DNA of 64,000 nt from positions 115,325,860-115,389,859 of the forward strand of contig CM054181.1 in NCBI GenBank assembly GCA_028829895.1, read 5' to 3'. This DNA comes from Sinotaia quadrata (lineage: Eukaryota; Mollusca; Gastropoda; Architaenioglossa; Viviparidae). A program made the translations under genes and the position numbers. The notes below the pieces were generated by a model. That model did no database searches. It was not told the origin of the DNA and saw only the letters and a program-made list of their open reading frames with translations. Below are positions 37,020 through 51,500 of the stretch, in pieces (positions within the stretch are counted from its first letter, which is position 1; each line of letters begins with the position of its first letter).

Positions 37020-37445
37020 AACTTCATTTTCCTTATTGCTTATTTCCTTGGATTCCTCGTGGAACAAAGGACCTCGACAACAGTTCTCCAGCGCACTGGA
37101 TTCTGGGCAGCCCTTTTTCAGTTCACCCCACGACAGGTTACAGCTCTTCATTTCCTCTTCACATGATCTTCTCCAGGTGGTCTTAGGGCGACCGACCCGT
37201 CTCTTTCCCTGGGGGGTTCCACTGCAAAACCTGCTGGGTGATGTCCTGTGGGGGGGGGGGGTCCGCAGGGTGTGTCCTTATCCATCGCCATTTCCGCCTG
37301 GCAATCTGCTGGTCGATGGGATCTTGGTTTGTCCACAAATCGGTGTTCTTTAGTTTGTCTGTCCACATGATCTTCAGTATGTTGCGATTGACGAATACTT
37401 GGAACTTGTTGGTTAGGATGTTCATTTTCCTTATACATATATGTA
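37020..37445 (-). pseudogene. Non-LTR retrotransposon ORF2 C-terminal fragment, frameshifted
   Basis: Minus-strand reading gives IDQQIARRKWRWIRTH, then ITQQVLQWNPPGK, then in the next frame GRPKTTWRRSCEEEMKSC and SWGELKK. This series (RRKWRWIGH, QALxWNPxGKRKRGRP, TWRR, W-xx-L) is the familiar tail of endonuclease/reverse transcriptase LINE proteins common in invertebrates. The reverse transcriptase core is absent (5' truncation), a poly-G run has expanded inside, and a frameshift lies near 37195. Dead copy. Confidence 0.7.
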
Positions 37446-37599
37446 ATTCAGCAAACTCCACTTTTTTTTATTTTTTACATCATAAATGGAAAGAAGAGAT
37501 TTATTTATTATAATTAACAGAAAAAAGGGAAATAAATTTAATAATTCTGCCAAAGTTTTGAATACCTTTTAGAGCGTGTATTTCAACCAAAATTAACAG

Positions 37600-38095
37600 A
37601 CGTGCCAAAAGTAAACAGAGGTACCCAAAAGTAACAGACGTACCAAAAGTAAACATAGGTACCCAAAATTAAGACGTGCCCAAAGTAAACAGATATACCA
37701 AAAGTAACAGACGTGCCCAAAATAAATAGACGTGCCAAAAGTAAATAGACATGCCAAAAGTAAACAGACGTGCCCAAAATAAACAGACCTGCCCAAAGTA
37801 AACAGACGTGCCCAAAAGTAAATAGACATGCCCAAAATAAACAGACGTGCCCAAAGTAAACAGACGTGCCCAAAAGTAAATAGACGTGCCCAAAGTAAAC
37901 AATCGTGCCCAAAATAAACAGACGTGCCCAAAATAAACAGACGTGCCCAAAGTAAATAGACGTGCCCAAAATAAACAGACGTGCCCAAAGTAAACAGACG
38001 TGCCCAAAGTAAACAGACGTGCCCAAAAGTAAATAGACATGCCCAAAATAAACAGACGTGCCCAAAGTAAACAATCGTGCCCAAAAGTAAATGGA
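37600..38095. repeat. Minisatellite of 18-21 bp, about 25 copies
   Basis: Unit CAGACGTGCCCAAAGTAAA with single-base length variants, so the frame shifts along the array. Long minus-strand frames through it are artefacts. Confidence 0.95.
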
Positions 38096-38099
38096 CGGG

Positions 38100-39230
38100 C
38101 AGAACAAGATATCAAACTTCCCATCAAATACCACTTACTGTGTCTGGCATTTCATTATTATTGCGGATTCCGAATAAGGTGTCTCTTGCAATCGAATGAC
38201 TTACTGAGAATTAAAAAAAAAACACATTTGGACTGTATTGTTGTCAATGAGTGAAATATCTCTAGGCACAATTACCAAAACCACATGTACTCTTATTTAT
38301 TCAGATTAAGAATAGCAGTAGAACTGTCCCTTTTAAAAAAACAACAAAAAAAAAAAGCTGCCAGCATATCTTCACGGAGTTGACGAATTTAAAAACAGCC
38401 CCCCCTCCCCCTATTCTTTTTTGAAGTAATACAATGACAGGTATATATAAAATCTATGTACATGAATCTACTCGTAAGACGAACTGAAAATGAAATGATA
38501 GATAAAATTATTTTCCCACGTGTAAAGATGTAGATACCATGTAAGGAACTATGTTAGACTAAGAACTTCAACTGTCTTGATGTTCAAACAAAGTGTTGTC
38601 CAGGTCCAGTCTAATATCAACCACTGAGCCAACGATAACAACTGGTCATCCAAAGCCAGACTTCGGCCTAACCAAGCGTTCCAGCTGGGTAACTCATTTG
38701 GTATAGAGCAGAGGGGAAAAGACACCGGTTACAAACGTCACGTGACAGAAATATCTAATCCAAGTATGGTGATAATTGTTAAGATAGGTCCGATGGAAAA
38801 TGAAAGGTATAGAAGTTAGGGGGAGACAAGTACTGAGAATCCGAAAATAGCCGATACTCCCTCAGTGCTGCGTGTGGTGGAGAGAGGGGGTCTTCGTTAG
38901 GAGCAAAACGGGGGGGGGTTGTCGCACTCTCCACACACCTATAACAAAACCTCAAACCCCCTCCCATCCCCAAGCAACACACTAGGAATCAAAGCAATTC
39001 ACAGGCTATATCGTCATATTCGTATTCTACAAAACATATAAACAAACACGCATGTTAGGATAGTCAACACAATATATAAATTCTTCATACAATGCACACA
39101 AGACAGAGCAAGGGTATATTCCCCCCCCCCCCAACAATGAATAACCTAACAACTTCCTGTTAAATGAACAGCCAATAATCAAAGCACTCACCACATTCCT
39201 CCAGCAAATAAACTATATTAATAAATATAG
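38100..39230. other. Unique stretch, no supported gene
   Basis: Contains a tRNA-like A-box fragment near 38686-38712 without a convincing B box, poly-G at 38910-38918 and poly-C at 39120-39132. No protein similarity recognised. Confidence 0.35.
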
Positions 39231-39254
39231 GGAGGTGCCCGGACCTAATAACTC

Positions 39255-39725
39255 AAACAGAAACGACGAAGAAGAAAATCACTGAACAACATGGAACAAA
39301 CAACAACGGAAAATGGAATCTCAACATGGAACAAACAACAACAGAAAATCGAATATCAACAGGGAACAAACAACAACAGAAAATGGAATCTCAACATGGA
39401 ACAAACAACAACGGTAAAATGAAATATCAACAGGAACAAACAACAACGATAAAATGAAATCTCAACAGGAACAAACAACAACGGAAAATGAAATATCAAC
39501 AGGAACAAACAACAACGGAAAATGGAATCTCAACATGGAACAAACAACAACGGTAAAATGAAATATCAACAGGGAACAAACAACGGTAAAATGAAATATC
39601 AACAGGGAACATACAACAACGGAAAATGGAATCTCAACATGGAACAAACAACAACGGTAAAATGAAATATCAACAGGGAACAAACAACAACGGTAAAATG
39701 AAATATCAACAGGGAACAACAATAA
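39255..39725. repeat. Minisatellite of about 38 bp, 12 copies of two alternating types
   Basis: Units GGAATCTCAACATGGAACAA and GAAATATCAACAGGGAACAA joined by ACAACAACGGAAAAT or ACAACGGTAAAAT. A poly-G run lies at 39818-39828. Confidence 0.93.
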
Positions 39726-39972
39726 CACAAACAAAAATTGGTAGTGCTCTGAAAAAACATCGGACTTTCCATTGTCATTTTTGACTCACCCTATCCCAGG
39801 TCTCTAATAAAACTGAGGGGGGGGGGGGAAGGGCAAGTCCCACAAAGCAAACAATGGCTGAAAACGTCAAAGGAGGAAAAGTTCAAGAAAGTCTTGAGGA
39901 GCGATCTACGTAGTGTAATCACTAACAATCAGAGGAACTCTTGGCGCGACTGGAAGTGTGACCTACTCATTC

Positions 39973-40440
39973 GTAATGGGGTACTCTCTCGGCTTATCTT
40001 GGAAGCTCACCCATCTAATTCGGCCATCGAGTCAATGGGGTACTCTCTCGGCTTATCTTGGAAGCACACCCATCTAATTCGGCCATCGAGTCAATGGGGT
40101 ACTCTCTCGGCTTATCTTGGAAGCACACCCATCTAATTCGGCCATCGAGTCAATGGGGTACTCTCTCGGCTTATCTTGGAAGCACACCCATCTAATTCGG
40201 CCATCGAGTCAATGGGGTACTCTCTCGGCTTATCTTGGAAGCACACCCATCTAATTCGGCCATCGAGTCAATGGGGTACTCTCTCGGCTTATCTTGGAAG
40301 CACACCCATCTAATTCGGCCATCGAGTCAATGGGGTACTCTCTCGGCTTATCTTGGAAGCACACCCATCTAATTCGGCCATCGAGTCAATGGGGTACTCT
40401 CTCGGCTAATCTTGGAAGCTCACCCATCTAATTCGGCCAT
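39973..40440. repeat. 59-bp minisatellite, 8 copies
   Basis: Unit ATGGGGTACTCTCTCGGCTT, ATCTTGGAAGCACACCC, ATCTAATTCGGCCATCGAG; inner copies identical, outer two slightly different. Confidence 0.97.
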
Positions 40441-40734
40441 GTTCTAATCAGATACGACCCCTCTACTTCAGTCAGAGGCGCTCTCAATTTATAAAATTAA
40501 TTTTAACAAATTATTGTGGATCGATATAATCCTTCCCGCCTAATTAAACTAGCGAAGGGTTTTACTTTCTTAAAAAAAAAAAAATCGAAACCCTTTCGGC
40601 ATATTCTTCTAGCCAAGGTCACGGGAGAACAATTGTCTGATTTTAGTTTCGGAACATTTTCATCTTGTATAGGTAGGCTAGCATTTTGTATTGCTGCTGT
40701 ATTTAAAGCATTTTTGTCATTGTATAAAGTCTCA

Positions 40735-41485
40735 CTAACCGTTACTTGGTCCGGACACAAGATTGTTATAATAGAACACGACTGTAGAATGGTACTTGGT
40801 CCGGTCCAAGATTGTTATAACAGCAGAGTGGCACTTGGCCCTGACCCAATATTAACAGAACATAACTGCAGACAAGCATGTGGTTCTGGCCGAAGATTGT
40901 TTTAATTGAACACTGCTAGAATGACACTTGGTCCTGAACCAAATATTGTTTTAATAGAACACTACTAGAATAGCACTTGGTCTGGGCCCAAAACTGTTTT
41001 AACAACACAACTTTAGAATAACACTTGGTCTGGGCCCAAAACTGTTTTAACAACACAATTTTAGAATAACACTTGGTCTGGGCCCAAAACTGTTTTAACA
41101 ACACTTTAGAATAAAACTTGGTCCAGGCCTAAAACTGTTTTAACAACACAACTGTAGAATAACATTTGGTCCAGGTCCAAAATTGTTTTAACAACACAAC
41201 TGTAGAATAACATTTGGTCCAGGTCCAAAATTGTTTTAACACACAACTGTAGAATAACGCTTGGACTGGGCCCAAGATTGTTCTAACATCATTGTAGAAT
41301 TATCACTTGGTCAGGACCCAAGACTGTTTTAACAACACAACTGTAGAATAACAGTACGGGTTCAAAACTGTTTTAACAACATAACTGTAGAATAATGCTT
41401 AGTCTGGGCCCAAGATTGTTTTAACAACACAACTGTAGAATAACACTTGGTCCAGGCCCAAGATTACTTTAAAAGAACACGATTG
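40735..41485. repeat. Degenerate minisatellite of about 48 bp, 14-15 copies
   Basis: CTGTAGAATAACACTTGGTC, TGGGCCCAAAACTGTTTTAA, CAACACAA. This is the last big array before the repeat-poor block. Confidence 0.9.
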
Positions 41486-41489
41486 GTTG

Positions 41490-44400
41490 TTAAATAGATT
41501 ACTATTTCTGATTATCTCCCTCTATATCTAGAAAGTCATCTATTTCAAATGCTGAACTTCACATCCAGACTTCAAAAAGGGGTGGGGTGGGGTGGGGGCA
41601 AGGAATAAAATACATGCTAACATAAAGTACACACTAACACACAATAAGAGCAAATTGCGGAAGTATTTTTATCAAAACAGTCAACTTTTATTAAAAGTTT
41701 AATAAACTTTTTAAACAACTCGCAGGAGATGCAAAACGAAAGACACAGCAAGGAGGGGTATATTAAATGTTTTATCAGCATAGCCAAGACAGAGCAATCC
41801 TTTTCACTCATTAAAATAACAAATCATCCTCACTGAATTTGTTTTGCCCACCCCCTACCCCCCGCTAACCCCCCCACACACACACACCTAAAATACTAAT
41901 TAAAAAAATTGTAATTCATGCTTTTGCATTCCATGTTGAGAAAAAAGTCAACGCTGAATGGTTACATCTAAATCACATTATTTTCATCTTGATAAAAAAT
42001 AACTTTTAGGTATAAATGTGACCTAAATTTGGTATGAATAAATGTATATGTGCATTCAGCTTACACTCAAATGCAATCACTATATGATTTTGGTAAATGA
42101 CAGTGGTAGTTTGTGGTACTGAGTCGTGAAATTCAATGACAAATTTACCTAAGGATTGATTACCGAACATTTTTTATTGCAACTAAAAATAAAAAATAAT
42201 TTGCATCTCAATCATCTTTCTTATCATGTTTGAATGCAAATATCTATTATTGCCTGCATCAGTCAGTTGCACATGATGAACTTTCAAAACAACAAAGACT
42301 GAGTTGAATTTTGATTCTCAAGCAGTTCAGCTATACAAGTTCTATATCAGACCTGATTTGGGGAAGCGGGGATGAGGGTAGCCTTCTCAGAATTATTTAC
42401 CTATATTTTGCAAAAAGAGCCATGACAAGGGCATGCTAGCATGAACCAAGTTTCAATATTATATGGTTCAAAGTAAATGTCATTTTTTCTATTGTTTGTA
42501 GGCATGGGTACTTTTTACTTTATGCTTAAAGTAAAATATGCAAATTTACATTAAAATTATTCCACTGCAACTTAGCACCCTTTTTATTAATGAAGTAATG
42601 TTAACAACTGATGGTATAATGACAATTATGTCTATCATTTCTATATCTGCCTGGTTTTTTATGTGCAATCTCATATATGTATAATGTGTGTGTGTTTTAA
42701 AAATAATAATAAGATGCAATAACTGAAGTGATTTAGTCTGTTTGGATATTGTGTGTCATAAATCACATACAGAAGATTTTTTTAAAAAGCACACAATTCA
42801 TATTTGTTTCTGAAATCATTAGATGTATTATTAATTTTATTACAAAATTTTTCATTGTGTATAATTTTTCATACCAGTTATTTTAAAGCAGAAGATGAGA
42901 TGTTTAAAGTTTTACAGTACAAACTTGAAAGTTATTTTAAATTGTTTAATTAAATAATAGATTCTCAATAGTTGTGTCCAATGTATGAAAATATCCACAT
43001 AATCATAATTCTTTTCATCTTGAATATTTTAAACAAACGTTTAATAAAAATAATGCCCTTTTAAAAAAGTAATAAATTTAAAATGTCTTTACCCAGTCTC
43101 CATCCATCCATCCATCCATCTATCTATGTTTTAAGTCTCTTAGCTACAGCAGGATGATGACATACATAACAGTGCCTCAAAGATCAGCAAATCACAGCCA
43201 CATACACTGACAAACACACATACACTAACACATATACAGACAGTGTGCAGAACCAGATTTATAAAGCAATACTTTCCAGAAAGTATCTAACAGACCAATA
43301 CAACAACAAAAATTATATCCAATTAAAAGCACAGTTATTTACAAAATATTACAAGTTTTTATATTTACATAATACAACTCAAGGAAGGAAAACATTTTTT
43401 CATTCCAACAACTCATTTTACCATTTTTTTTTTTTTAACCATAATATCAATAAATTAAAATGTTATTCAGACTAAATTAAGTAAAAATGTAACACCATGC
43501 TAACTCAAAAATACATGCCATGTTCTTCAGGAGAGTCAATTCTTTAATTGATATTAGCCTGGTCAAATTAAAATGTATTTTATGTACATACCAGAAATCA
43601 GTAAAACACACAGAAAGATGTCTCCTGATTTTTGATTTGGGGAGGGGGGGGGATGGAAAACAGTATGCCAATATTCCTTTCATGAACATAAAAAGAATTA
43701 AACAAAATATTTTACTAAGTACCAAAGAAATAAAATAACACCAAAATAAGGAAAGAAACAAATGTACAAAATAAGATGAAATATTTTTTTAACCAAAAGA
43801 AAAAACAAGTAGCAACCAATAATTGAGTAAAAGTAAACAATATTGGAATGAAATTAAACAATAATGTACAGATGCTAAGTAAACTACAAGAGTTAAATAC
43901 AATAATCACCTCTGCAAATGTTGAGGTCTTTTTTTTATTATTTTGATACATTTAAGTGTGGTCTTCTTTGTTTATTAAAATTTTTGTTTTGTACAAAACA
44001 AATTTTGTAAAGTACATGAATTTTTGTGTGGTTTTCTTGTGTGTAAATTATATCAGAAAATATTCAATAAACTTCAGATGGTGAATAATGAAAATGATAT
44101 AACTGAATAAAACCATGTAAATCTTGCACACAAATATCTGAATAAAAAGTTACAAGCAACATTTAAAACTATTTCATACATTTAATGCATGTCTTCAATT
44201 CTCAGCAGACCCAGTCTTTTGTGAGACAACCTTAGAAGTACTGCAATTCCAGGCCAACCCATAGCACAATATTTGGCCAAACTATGGCACAATACTTGGC
44301 CAATCCATGATACAATACTTGGCCAACCCATGGCAAAAGTGAAACAAGCTCCTGTCATGTCACCACTTTCAATCAATCTAATACTGAAGCCCACCTCTCA

Positions 44401-47400
44401 CCCCTCCTTTCCAATTATGGTAGTTATCAAATATTAAATGTGCTTAGTATTGAAGCCACCATAAAGTGTAATGTGCTTTGTTTTAACTTGACTTTACAGT
44501 TACATTTTTTTTTTAAAAAATGAAACCAACATAATAGTGTACAAAAATAGGCTTTAGAAATAAGAAATTATGAAAACGTCAACATATACATATATGAAAT
44601 CCACATAGATTAATTAATTAATTATGAATTTACAAATAAAATATATTTCATCATGCATACAAACACACACATTATGAATTATATATATTTAAACAGGCAC
44701 ACAATCAAAAATTGTACACAGATATGAAATTTTATGTTATTTTACAGTCATGCTTTTAAATAATAAAAAATTACTTATATGCTCATATTTACATCTTTTA
44801 GAAATTTTCTAGTCTCTTCAATTTTACATTCCCCTCCCCCCTTTTTTTTTGTTTGTTTGCTTTTCTCAAAATGAGATTTTACTCAAAATGAGTTAGCACA
44901 ACAGAAACATTTCCATCATTCCTTTCTGTTGCAAAACTTGTATGATTTTCAGTAATCTACATTCTACTAAAAATATGTGCAGTTTTTAGTAAATGTTTTA
45001 TTTTCTCTCTCTTCTTTTTACTGCAAAATATGCAGAACTTTAGGTAATGTTTTTCCATCTCTTCTTTTTACTTTGCAAAATTTGCTGGAGTTTTAGTAAA
45101 TGTTTTATTTTCTTTTAAACAAGCAGAATTTTTAGTAAACAACAATTATCGTCTATCTCTTCTTGTTATTTTTAAATTTGCAAAGATTGTCAGTAAACTA
45201 TACTTCTAACTAATCTTCTAACTTATCTTGTTACTGCAAAACAGGACTTTTAGTGAACCATATTTTATAAAATGTTGAGCTCCATCTACAACTTGGGGAT
45301 TTTATTATTGTTCAATATTTTTTCCATCAAGGTTTTCATTGACTTGTTATGGCTACTAATAGTTATATTGCATAAAGTACAAGGCATAGGCATTCCTTAA
45401 ATGATTATGCCACAAGAAGACTCAATACTATAAATTCAAGTGAAGAAACTGATATCCTGACAAAAAGACTGAAACTTATTGTTTAGTGTACACGTGTCTT
45501 TCATTGTACTACATTAATTTGTTCACTTTGAGCTATTTTTTACACTAAGTCCTGTTTGTCTGTGAGATCATTTGAGAACTACACATATGGCCAACAAATA
45601 AACTTTATGGACTTTTGTAATTTTAAGTTTTCTTCTCAGGAGTGTGTTCAGTAGCCAGGATTATTATGGTAGATACATTTTTTAGAATCAAAATGTTACA
45701 AAGTAAATTATTTACCAAACGTTTTGACAACACACTACTATACTGTAGTGGTAGGTGAAAGCTGTTGGCCAAAGACCACAACAAAATAGCATCTGTACTT
45801 CCATGCTAAAGTCACTGCAACAGATGAATCACAGATACCCTAATAAGTCCATATCAACTGTTATCTAATGGCACAAAGATACATATCAATTTGTCTACTG
45901 GCATATAGATGCACATTAACTGTTATCTAATGATACACTGATAAACAGTAAAGGAGACCTTCACAAGAAACAGAACTTACTCCTATCAATTTTTGCAAAC
46001 TTAAAAATTTCATTTAGCTAGGAGGTGCTGAACATAAAACTTTGCTTTGTTGTAACTCTGAAATTAACTGTACCTGCAAAGACTGAGACGTATACTCTAG
46101 CAGTGGGCTCTTGTGAGATGGAGAGGAGGCAGTGGTTATTTCAGTGGATCCTGTGAAAACCACACCTGCCTACAGTTACATACGTAGGCATGTTCTCACT
46201 GCTACATCCATGTATATAAAGTTTTTATAGTTATTAAACTCCAAAACAAGTCCATAATCATTCATAAAGCAATGCAAACACGTTTATATATACTTATTAA
46301 ATCCACTTAAACACACATGCACTCGCATGCGCGTGCACATACACACACACACACACGCACACACACACAACAAAATCATGCAGTCTTATTCTATAAAAAT
46401 GCATGCAATTAAAAACTCGTTGCCTTCAAAGATTGCACCAAACAATTTGAACAGCACTGACATTACTATCAATATGCATCACCCACTTACTTGTACAGAT
46501 GTTTTTAGATTACTTAATGAACTCAGGTTGTGTGATGTCTAACATGAACAATTTATAGCACAATCTCTGATAATGCTCTATTCAAATGTAAATTATGCAA
46601 TAAATCACTGGCCAAATACACAGGCACCCATAAAAGCACTCTTGATTGCCTTAAAACATTTTTTCATAAAACATAGGAGAAGCATTACAAACCTCTAGGC
46701 ACTTTGTGTAGGGTTTCAAGAATGTAATACAAATATTATAAGACAGAAAAATCATGGTAAGGTAACTGCTTGCAAAGTATTAAAATAAATTTAATTACTT
46801 TTTATAAAAAAAAAGCACTTGATGAAAAATCTTTCTTGGGACATTTTTCTAAATAGTATTTAAACTGTAAATCTGAAAATGGATGGTCCCATTTTTTCAA
46901 ACATGTTATCACCAAATGTTTGAAAACAGTTATATTTACTGCAGCTCAACCCACAATCAAATTAAGAGAATAACTGTATTGCCAATAAAACAAGGAAATA
47001 TACTTTTGTAAACTTTTTTCTTAAAAAGATTTAAATGGTGATTAAATAATATATTTATCTAATGCATTTAACCAAAAACATTTTTTGGAGTCAAGAAGAT
47101 ACTGTACAAAAGAAGTGATAAGAAAGTGGGCTTTAACTGATAAAGACAGAAATGATTACTTTTATAATTTTGATGCAAACAGTGTAACTCTTCATGACAT
47201 AAAAACATGAGCAAACTGTATAATGAAAATCAAAATAATGAATACAAAGCAAAAATGCCCCCAAATATTCAAATTATTTTGTTTATTATTAAAATATAAG
47301 TTTAAAATATTTTTGAAGAGTGGATCAGGGTTTGGAAAAAAAATAAAACTCATGCAGATAATGGTTAAAAAAAAAACTTTAAAATAAATCATGTAAGGAA

Positions 47401-48143
47401 TAAAAACAAAAAACAAAAAGACATTATTTGTTAGAAAATTTCCTATTTAAATGGCATTAATTTAAGACTGGAAAACCTTCCAGCAAGATTATATATATAT
47501 ATATATATTTTTAATGAAGGAATTAAAGATTAAAGATACTCCTCTTTTGAATGGGTAAATTGTCTTTCATGTGGATAAAATGATATTTTAGAGTGCAAGT
47601 GTATGCCAGCGTGGTGTCCACACAAGAATGTTTACAGTCAGACATGATTATTTGCAGCCAAATATATAAAATATAAATTTTCTGTTTAATTCAGCAATGA
47701 TGACCTTAGGAAATCCCACTATTTAATCAAACACATAAACGACAATTTTAATAAAATATTACTCTTAAAAAAAAATTATATTTCAAGAGAGCTTTCTAAA
47801 ACTGTCTTTTCAAAATTTCACATTTTTCAAGTAATCTATTTTAACTTCAAGAATAAATGATAATTGAAAGGTGGTATAAAAAATATTTTGTTAAATTTAT
47901 AAAACAAACCAACCAGAAATCATAAGCTGCTATATGCATTTTAACAAAGCTGTTTAAAATCATGGGTGAATTGTATTTCAGTTTTATCTAATTAAATTCT
48001 AATTGAGTAAAAAATATATTTAATGAGGTTATAATTTAAGTATCAAGCTGACTAGCAAACATAAATTTGCTTTAATTATCTATTATTTATTAAATAAGCA
48101 GAAATGATGTCACTCTCAACATGTACATGCTATTGTAATGGTA
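41490..48143. other. AT-rich, repeat-poor block without coding exons
   Basis: About 6.6 kb of unique AT-rich DNA downstream of DCAF11. Only small repeats occur: a CATC run near 43102-43120, three or four 26-bp units CAATACTTGGCCAAC at 44258-44335, CA runs at 41870 and 46335-46368. No conserved protein segment on either strand; may include UTR or regulatory DNA. Confidence 0.5.
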
Positions 48144-48529
48144 TTTATTTACCATACCAAGATTCAAATGGATATATCTCCATAGTATAAAAGTCTTCAC
48201 ATGCAGTTAATGAAACTGTTTCACCGGGTTCATTCACTCGATGCAACATCTCGTCCGTCTCTCGCCCTCTTCAAGCAAAGACATATATGTATCAAATCGG
48301 AAGAGGCTTCAACAAGATTTTACATTAAGAGACTGTCAGTCTGCTTTGTGGGCAAGAACAACTCACTAAGGGAGAAAAGTCAATCCCTTATCACAGGCTT
48401 GCATACTGTGTTGGGAAAATATAAATATAATTGTATAATAAAAACAATAAATAATAATAATAATAATAATAATAACAATAATGAACTCCAGCTACAGGGG
48501 GGAAAAGGCCCTTCCACGGGTGGTAACAG
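48144..48529 (-). other. Probable DCAF11 3' UTR
   Basis: Sequence directly after the TAA at 48530. It holds an (ATT)n run near 48450-48480, and an AATAAA on the minus strand at 48144-48149, about 380 bp past the stop. The real end may be further left, since the AT-rich block continues to about 41500. Confidence 0.4.
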
Positions 48530-51500
48530 TTAATCGTACAGAGTCTTAAAATGAATGGATTCTTTCATTTCCTGCTCGCGACTGCGCTGCAAGAGACGTG
48601 GTGAACGACGACGGCGAGTAAAACGACCGGGACCCATAAAACTGTCATCATCGTCATCGTCATCATCATCATGTCCAGTCAATGGTTGTTCACCTTTCTC
48701 TCCCTCATGTGCCCAGTGGTCAAAGTAGCTCCACTTGCCAACTGTTCCATCCCACTGTAGGAAGATGAAAATACTAATCATGACAATTCATGTTTAAAAC
48801 TTGCCATAATGGCTCTAGGATAGTTAGTCAACAGTGATAATTTCAGTCTCACAACAATGAAATAAAACTCATCAACTGTTCTCCCCAATGGCACATTTTG
48901 CAAATACAATTCTTTTCCCAGACGTTGAGGATTGCAAGTCTGCTGAAAAACAGCAACTATAACAACAATAAAAATAGTCTATTTAGAAAACAGCTAATTT
49001 TATTTTTATTCAGAAATTATGAGATGAACTGTTTTAATGAAGAAGAATTAGTAATTTTTAGTTTTCCTTTATACAACTTTCATGCAAAAGTAAACTAGCT
49101 GCATTACAAAGTGCATAGAATGACAACCATTTTTCCTCCAGTTCAGTAAAGTAAATCATGTATAAGCAAAGAGTTAGGGATTAAGAAGTATAAATGTCAC
49201 CAATATTCAGTAAACAGAAATTCAATTACTAGAATGTCATTAGTAGTGACTGCTGAATTACTCAGTTTTGTACTTCCAAAGTATATTTGTAATTGTACTT
49301 GCAATCACTATGGCTAAATTACTTCCACATATACACAAACACAAACACTTACTGATGCACTCATCAGAGTGTTTTCATATGGATGCCATGACACATCCCG
49401 CACACATGAACGGTGACCTCTCTCTAAGTTTTTAACAATCTTTCCAGTCAGAACATCATATACTGTAGGAAAAAAAAAATTCTTGTCAATGCATTATAAA
49501 AGTATACTAAAAATGTAAAACTTCTATTTTCCTATGACATCATAAACTCTGAAAGAGGCTGAAACTGTTTATAGCACTATCAAGTAAACAAAAAAAGAAC
49601 ACCTGCTTAATGGAAGAATCTTCACACAGAGCCAACTCATTATTAAAAAGAAAGAAAATATTGAACTGTGATGAGTGATAAAAACAAATATTAATTATAA
49701 ATAAAAAATCATAGTAAAAATCAAATTAAAATACTTAATCTGATTTGTATTTGCAATTACACATTACATATATTCTCAAGCTTAAGAGGGCTACATAATA
49801 TATACAGATTTCTATATTATCTACAGGTAAAATATGCAATTGAAAGAATAAATAAATTATTAGTGAATATTCTATCATGGGGGTAGGGTTGGGGGCTATT
49901 TTATAACTCTGATTCATGTTTAAAAATCATGTTTAAAAGAAAACCATCCTAAAATTTAAAAAAAAACAAACCCAGCAACCTTAGAACACTGACATAGAAG
50001 GTTGCTGGGTTTATTTTTTTAAATTTTAGGATGGTTTTCTTTTAAACATGATTTTTAAACATGAATCAGAGTTATAAAAAAATTTAAACTTTCCATGAGC
50101 TATACTATATCAGAAGTAACCTTTGACCAGGATTTACAGAAAAGACTGAATTAGTATTAGAAAAATACTAGTATTAATCACAAAAGTCATTTCCTAGTTC
50201 TTTTGCTGCACTAAACAACTTAAAAAAAATACAAATAATCACATACAAGAATGCAGATATAAGCTTAAGGTAATTTAGAGTACTGTTATCAGTTAATACT
50301 TAAAACTTTTGAAACTGATGAGTCAAGGGACAGCCACTAAGCCTTTAAAGTGTGTGTAATTTAAATAGTCAATTCTATAGCCATTATGTCAATAGTTAAT
50401 ACTTAGTCAATAATTGTCACAAAACGGGAGGCTCGTTACAAGCCGACCCGAGCTGAAGTTAGAGATGCAAGGGGTGAAGTCTATTTTTGGCCTGCTCCGG
50501 TGCACCTCCAAGAAAAGCCCGTGACGTGTGCCAGTACTACGTCGCGTCAAGTTGTTACATAGACACACATGACATACTCCATTGATGTTTGGGTGGGGCC
50601 CACTTTATTAATGTCATGCCAAGGAACGTTTTATTGGCGGTGTGTGTTGTGAGTGTGTATCATAAATGTGAATAAATGGACGAACAGACGAACGGTGCAA
50701 AACAATAGTACAAATTCTTTCGTCCCTCTCAAAAACTATGAATAACAAGAGAGTTGAAAGATGTTTAAATCAGGTTATTTATTTCCCGATTTAAAAAGGG
50801 GCACTACTCTTTCGCACAGTGATTAATCATTCATTCAACTTTCCAATGTCATGCACTCTTTGGGAAATAAGGGGAGATGAAAATGATGAAATTCAAAATA
50901 TAAAATAAAGATTTATTACACAATTCTTATGCGGCAAATGGGACCGCTTTAACAATAGTTGACATATAGAATAAGCATTACTTTTAACATTAAAGTTCTT
51001 ATTTTGCAAACGATATAATAATGTTCATTTTCTTTGAGTCCTAGGGTTAAGTATGTGCGCGTTAGCCGTGCTAATTATTACTCACTATTAATGTCAGAGT
51101 TCCAAGGAGACGACGTAAGCTCACACGTCACTTATAAGCGGCACTTCAAAGTGAAGATAGGACGCAATGGAGGCGTCGCATTACAGGTGAAGATTCTGCA
51201 GAATCTAGGCACCACTTTCAGATTATCACTGGGGAGAAATCTGAAATTTAACTGACTGTTGTCAGTCTCGATAATTGTCGCTGTTTGTTGGTTGTCGTGG
51301 AAACGGACCCCCCAACGACGTTTAGCATTATCGGGTAGAGTCGTCCAGTGGGATGTGTCGTCGCATTACATTGAGTGTAGAAATCCGGATATGTATCTCC
51401 GATGCTAGCCTCTCAATTTGCGGGATAGACTGCCAAAACGAACTCAGACAGGGGGAAGAACAAGTTGGTCCCTCGTGTCGTTAACTGCATACAACCAGCG

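Noticed and set aside
37583..38134. Minus-strand frames of 150-180 codons rich in aromatic residues
   Set aside because: Products of a degenerate array of roughly 19-bp units; frame shifts along the array and no start or splice context.
38680..38740. tRNA-like fragment with an A-box-like block and GGTATAGAGCAG
   Set aside because: No B box and no cloverleaf could be folded.
39973..40440. CRISPR-like regular repeats
   Set aside because: Units are directly adjacent 59-bp copies without unique spacers, in eukaryotic DNA: an ordinary minisatellite. The same applies to the other arrays.
51034..51255. 73-codon plus-strand frame in both LTRs
   Set aside because: Starts with TTG, runs antisense to the element, and is identical in both LTRs simply because the LTRs are identical. 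No domain recognised.
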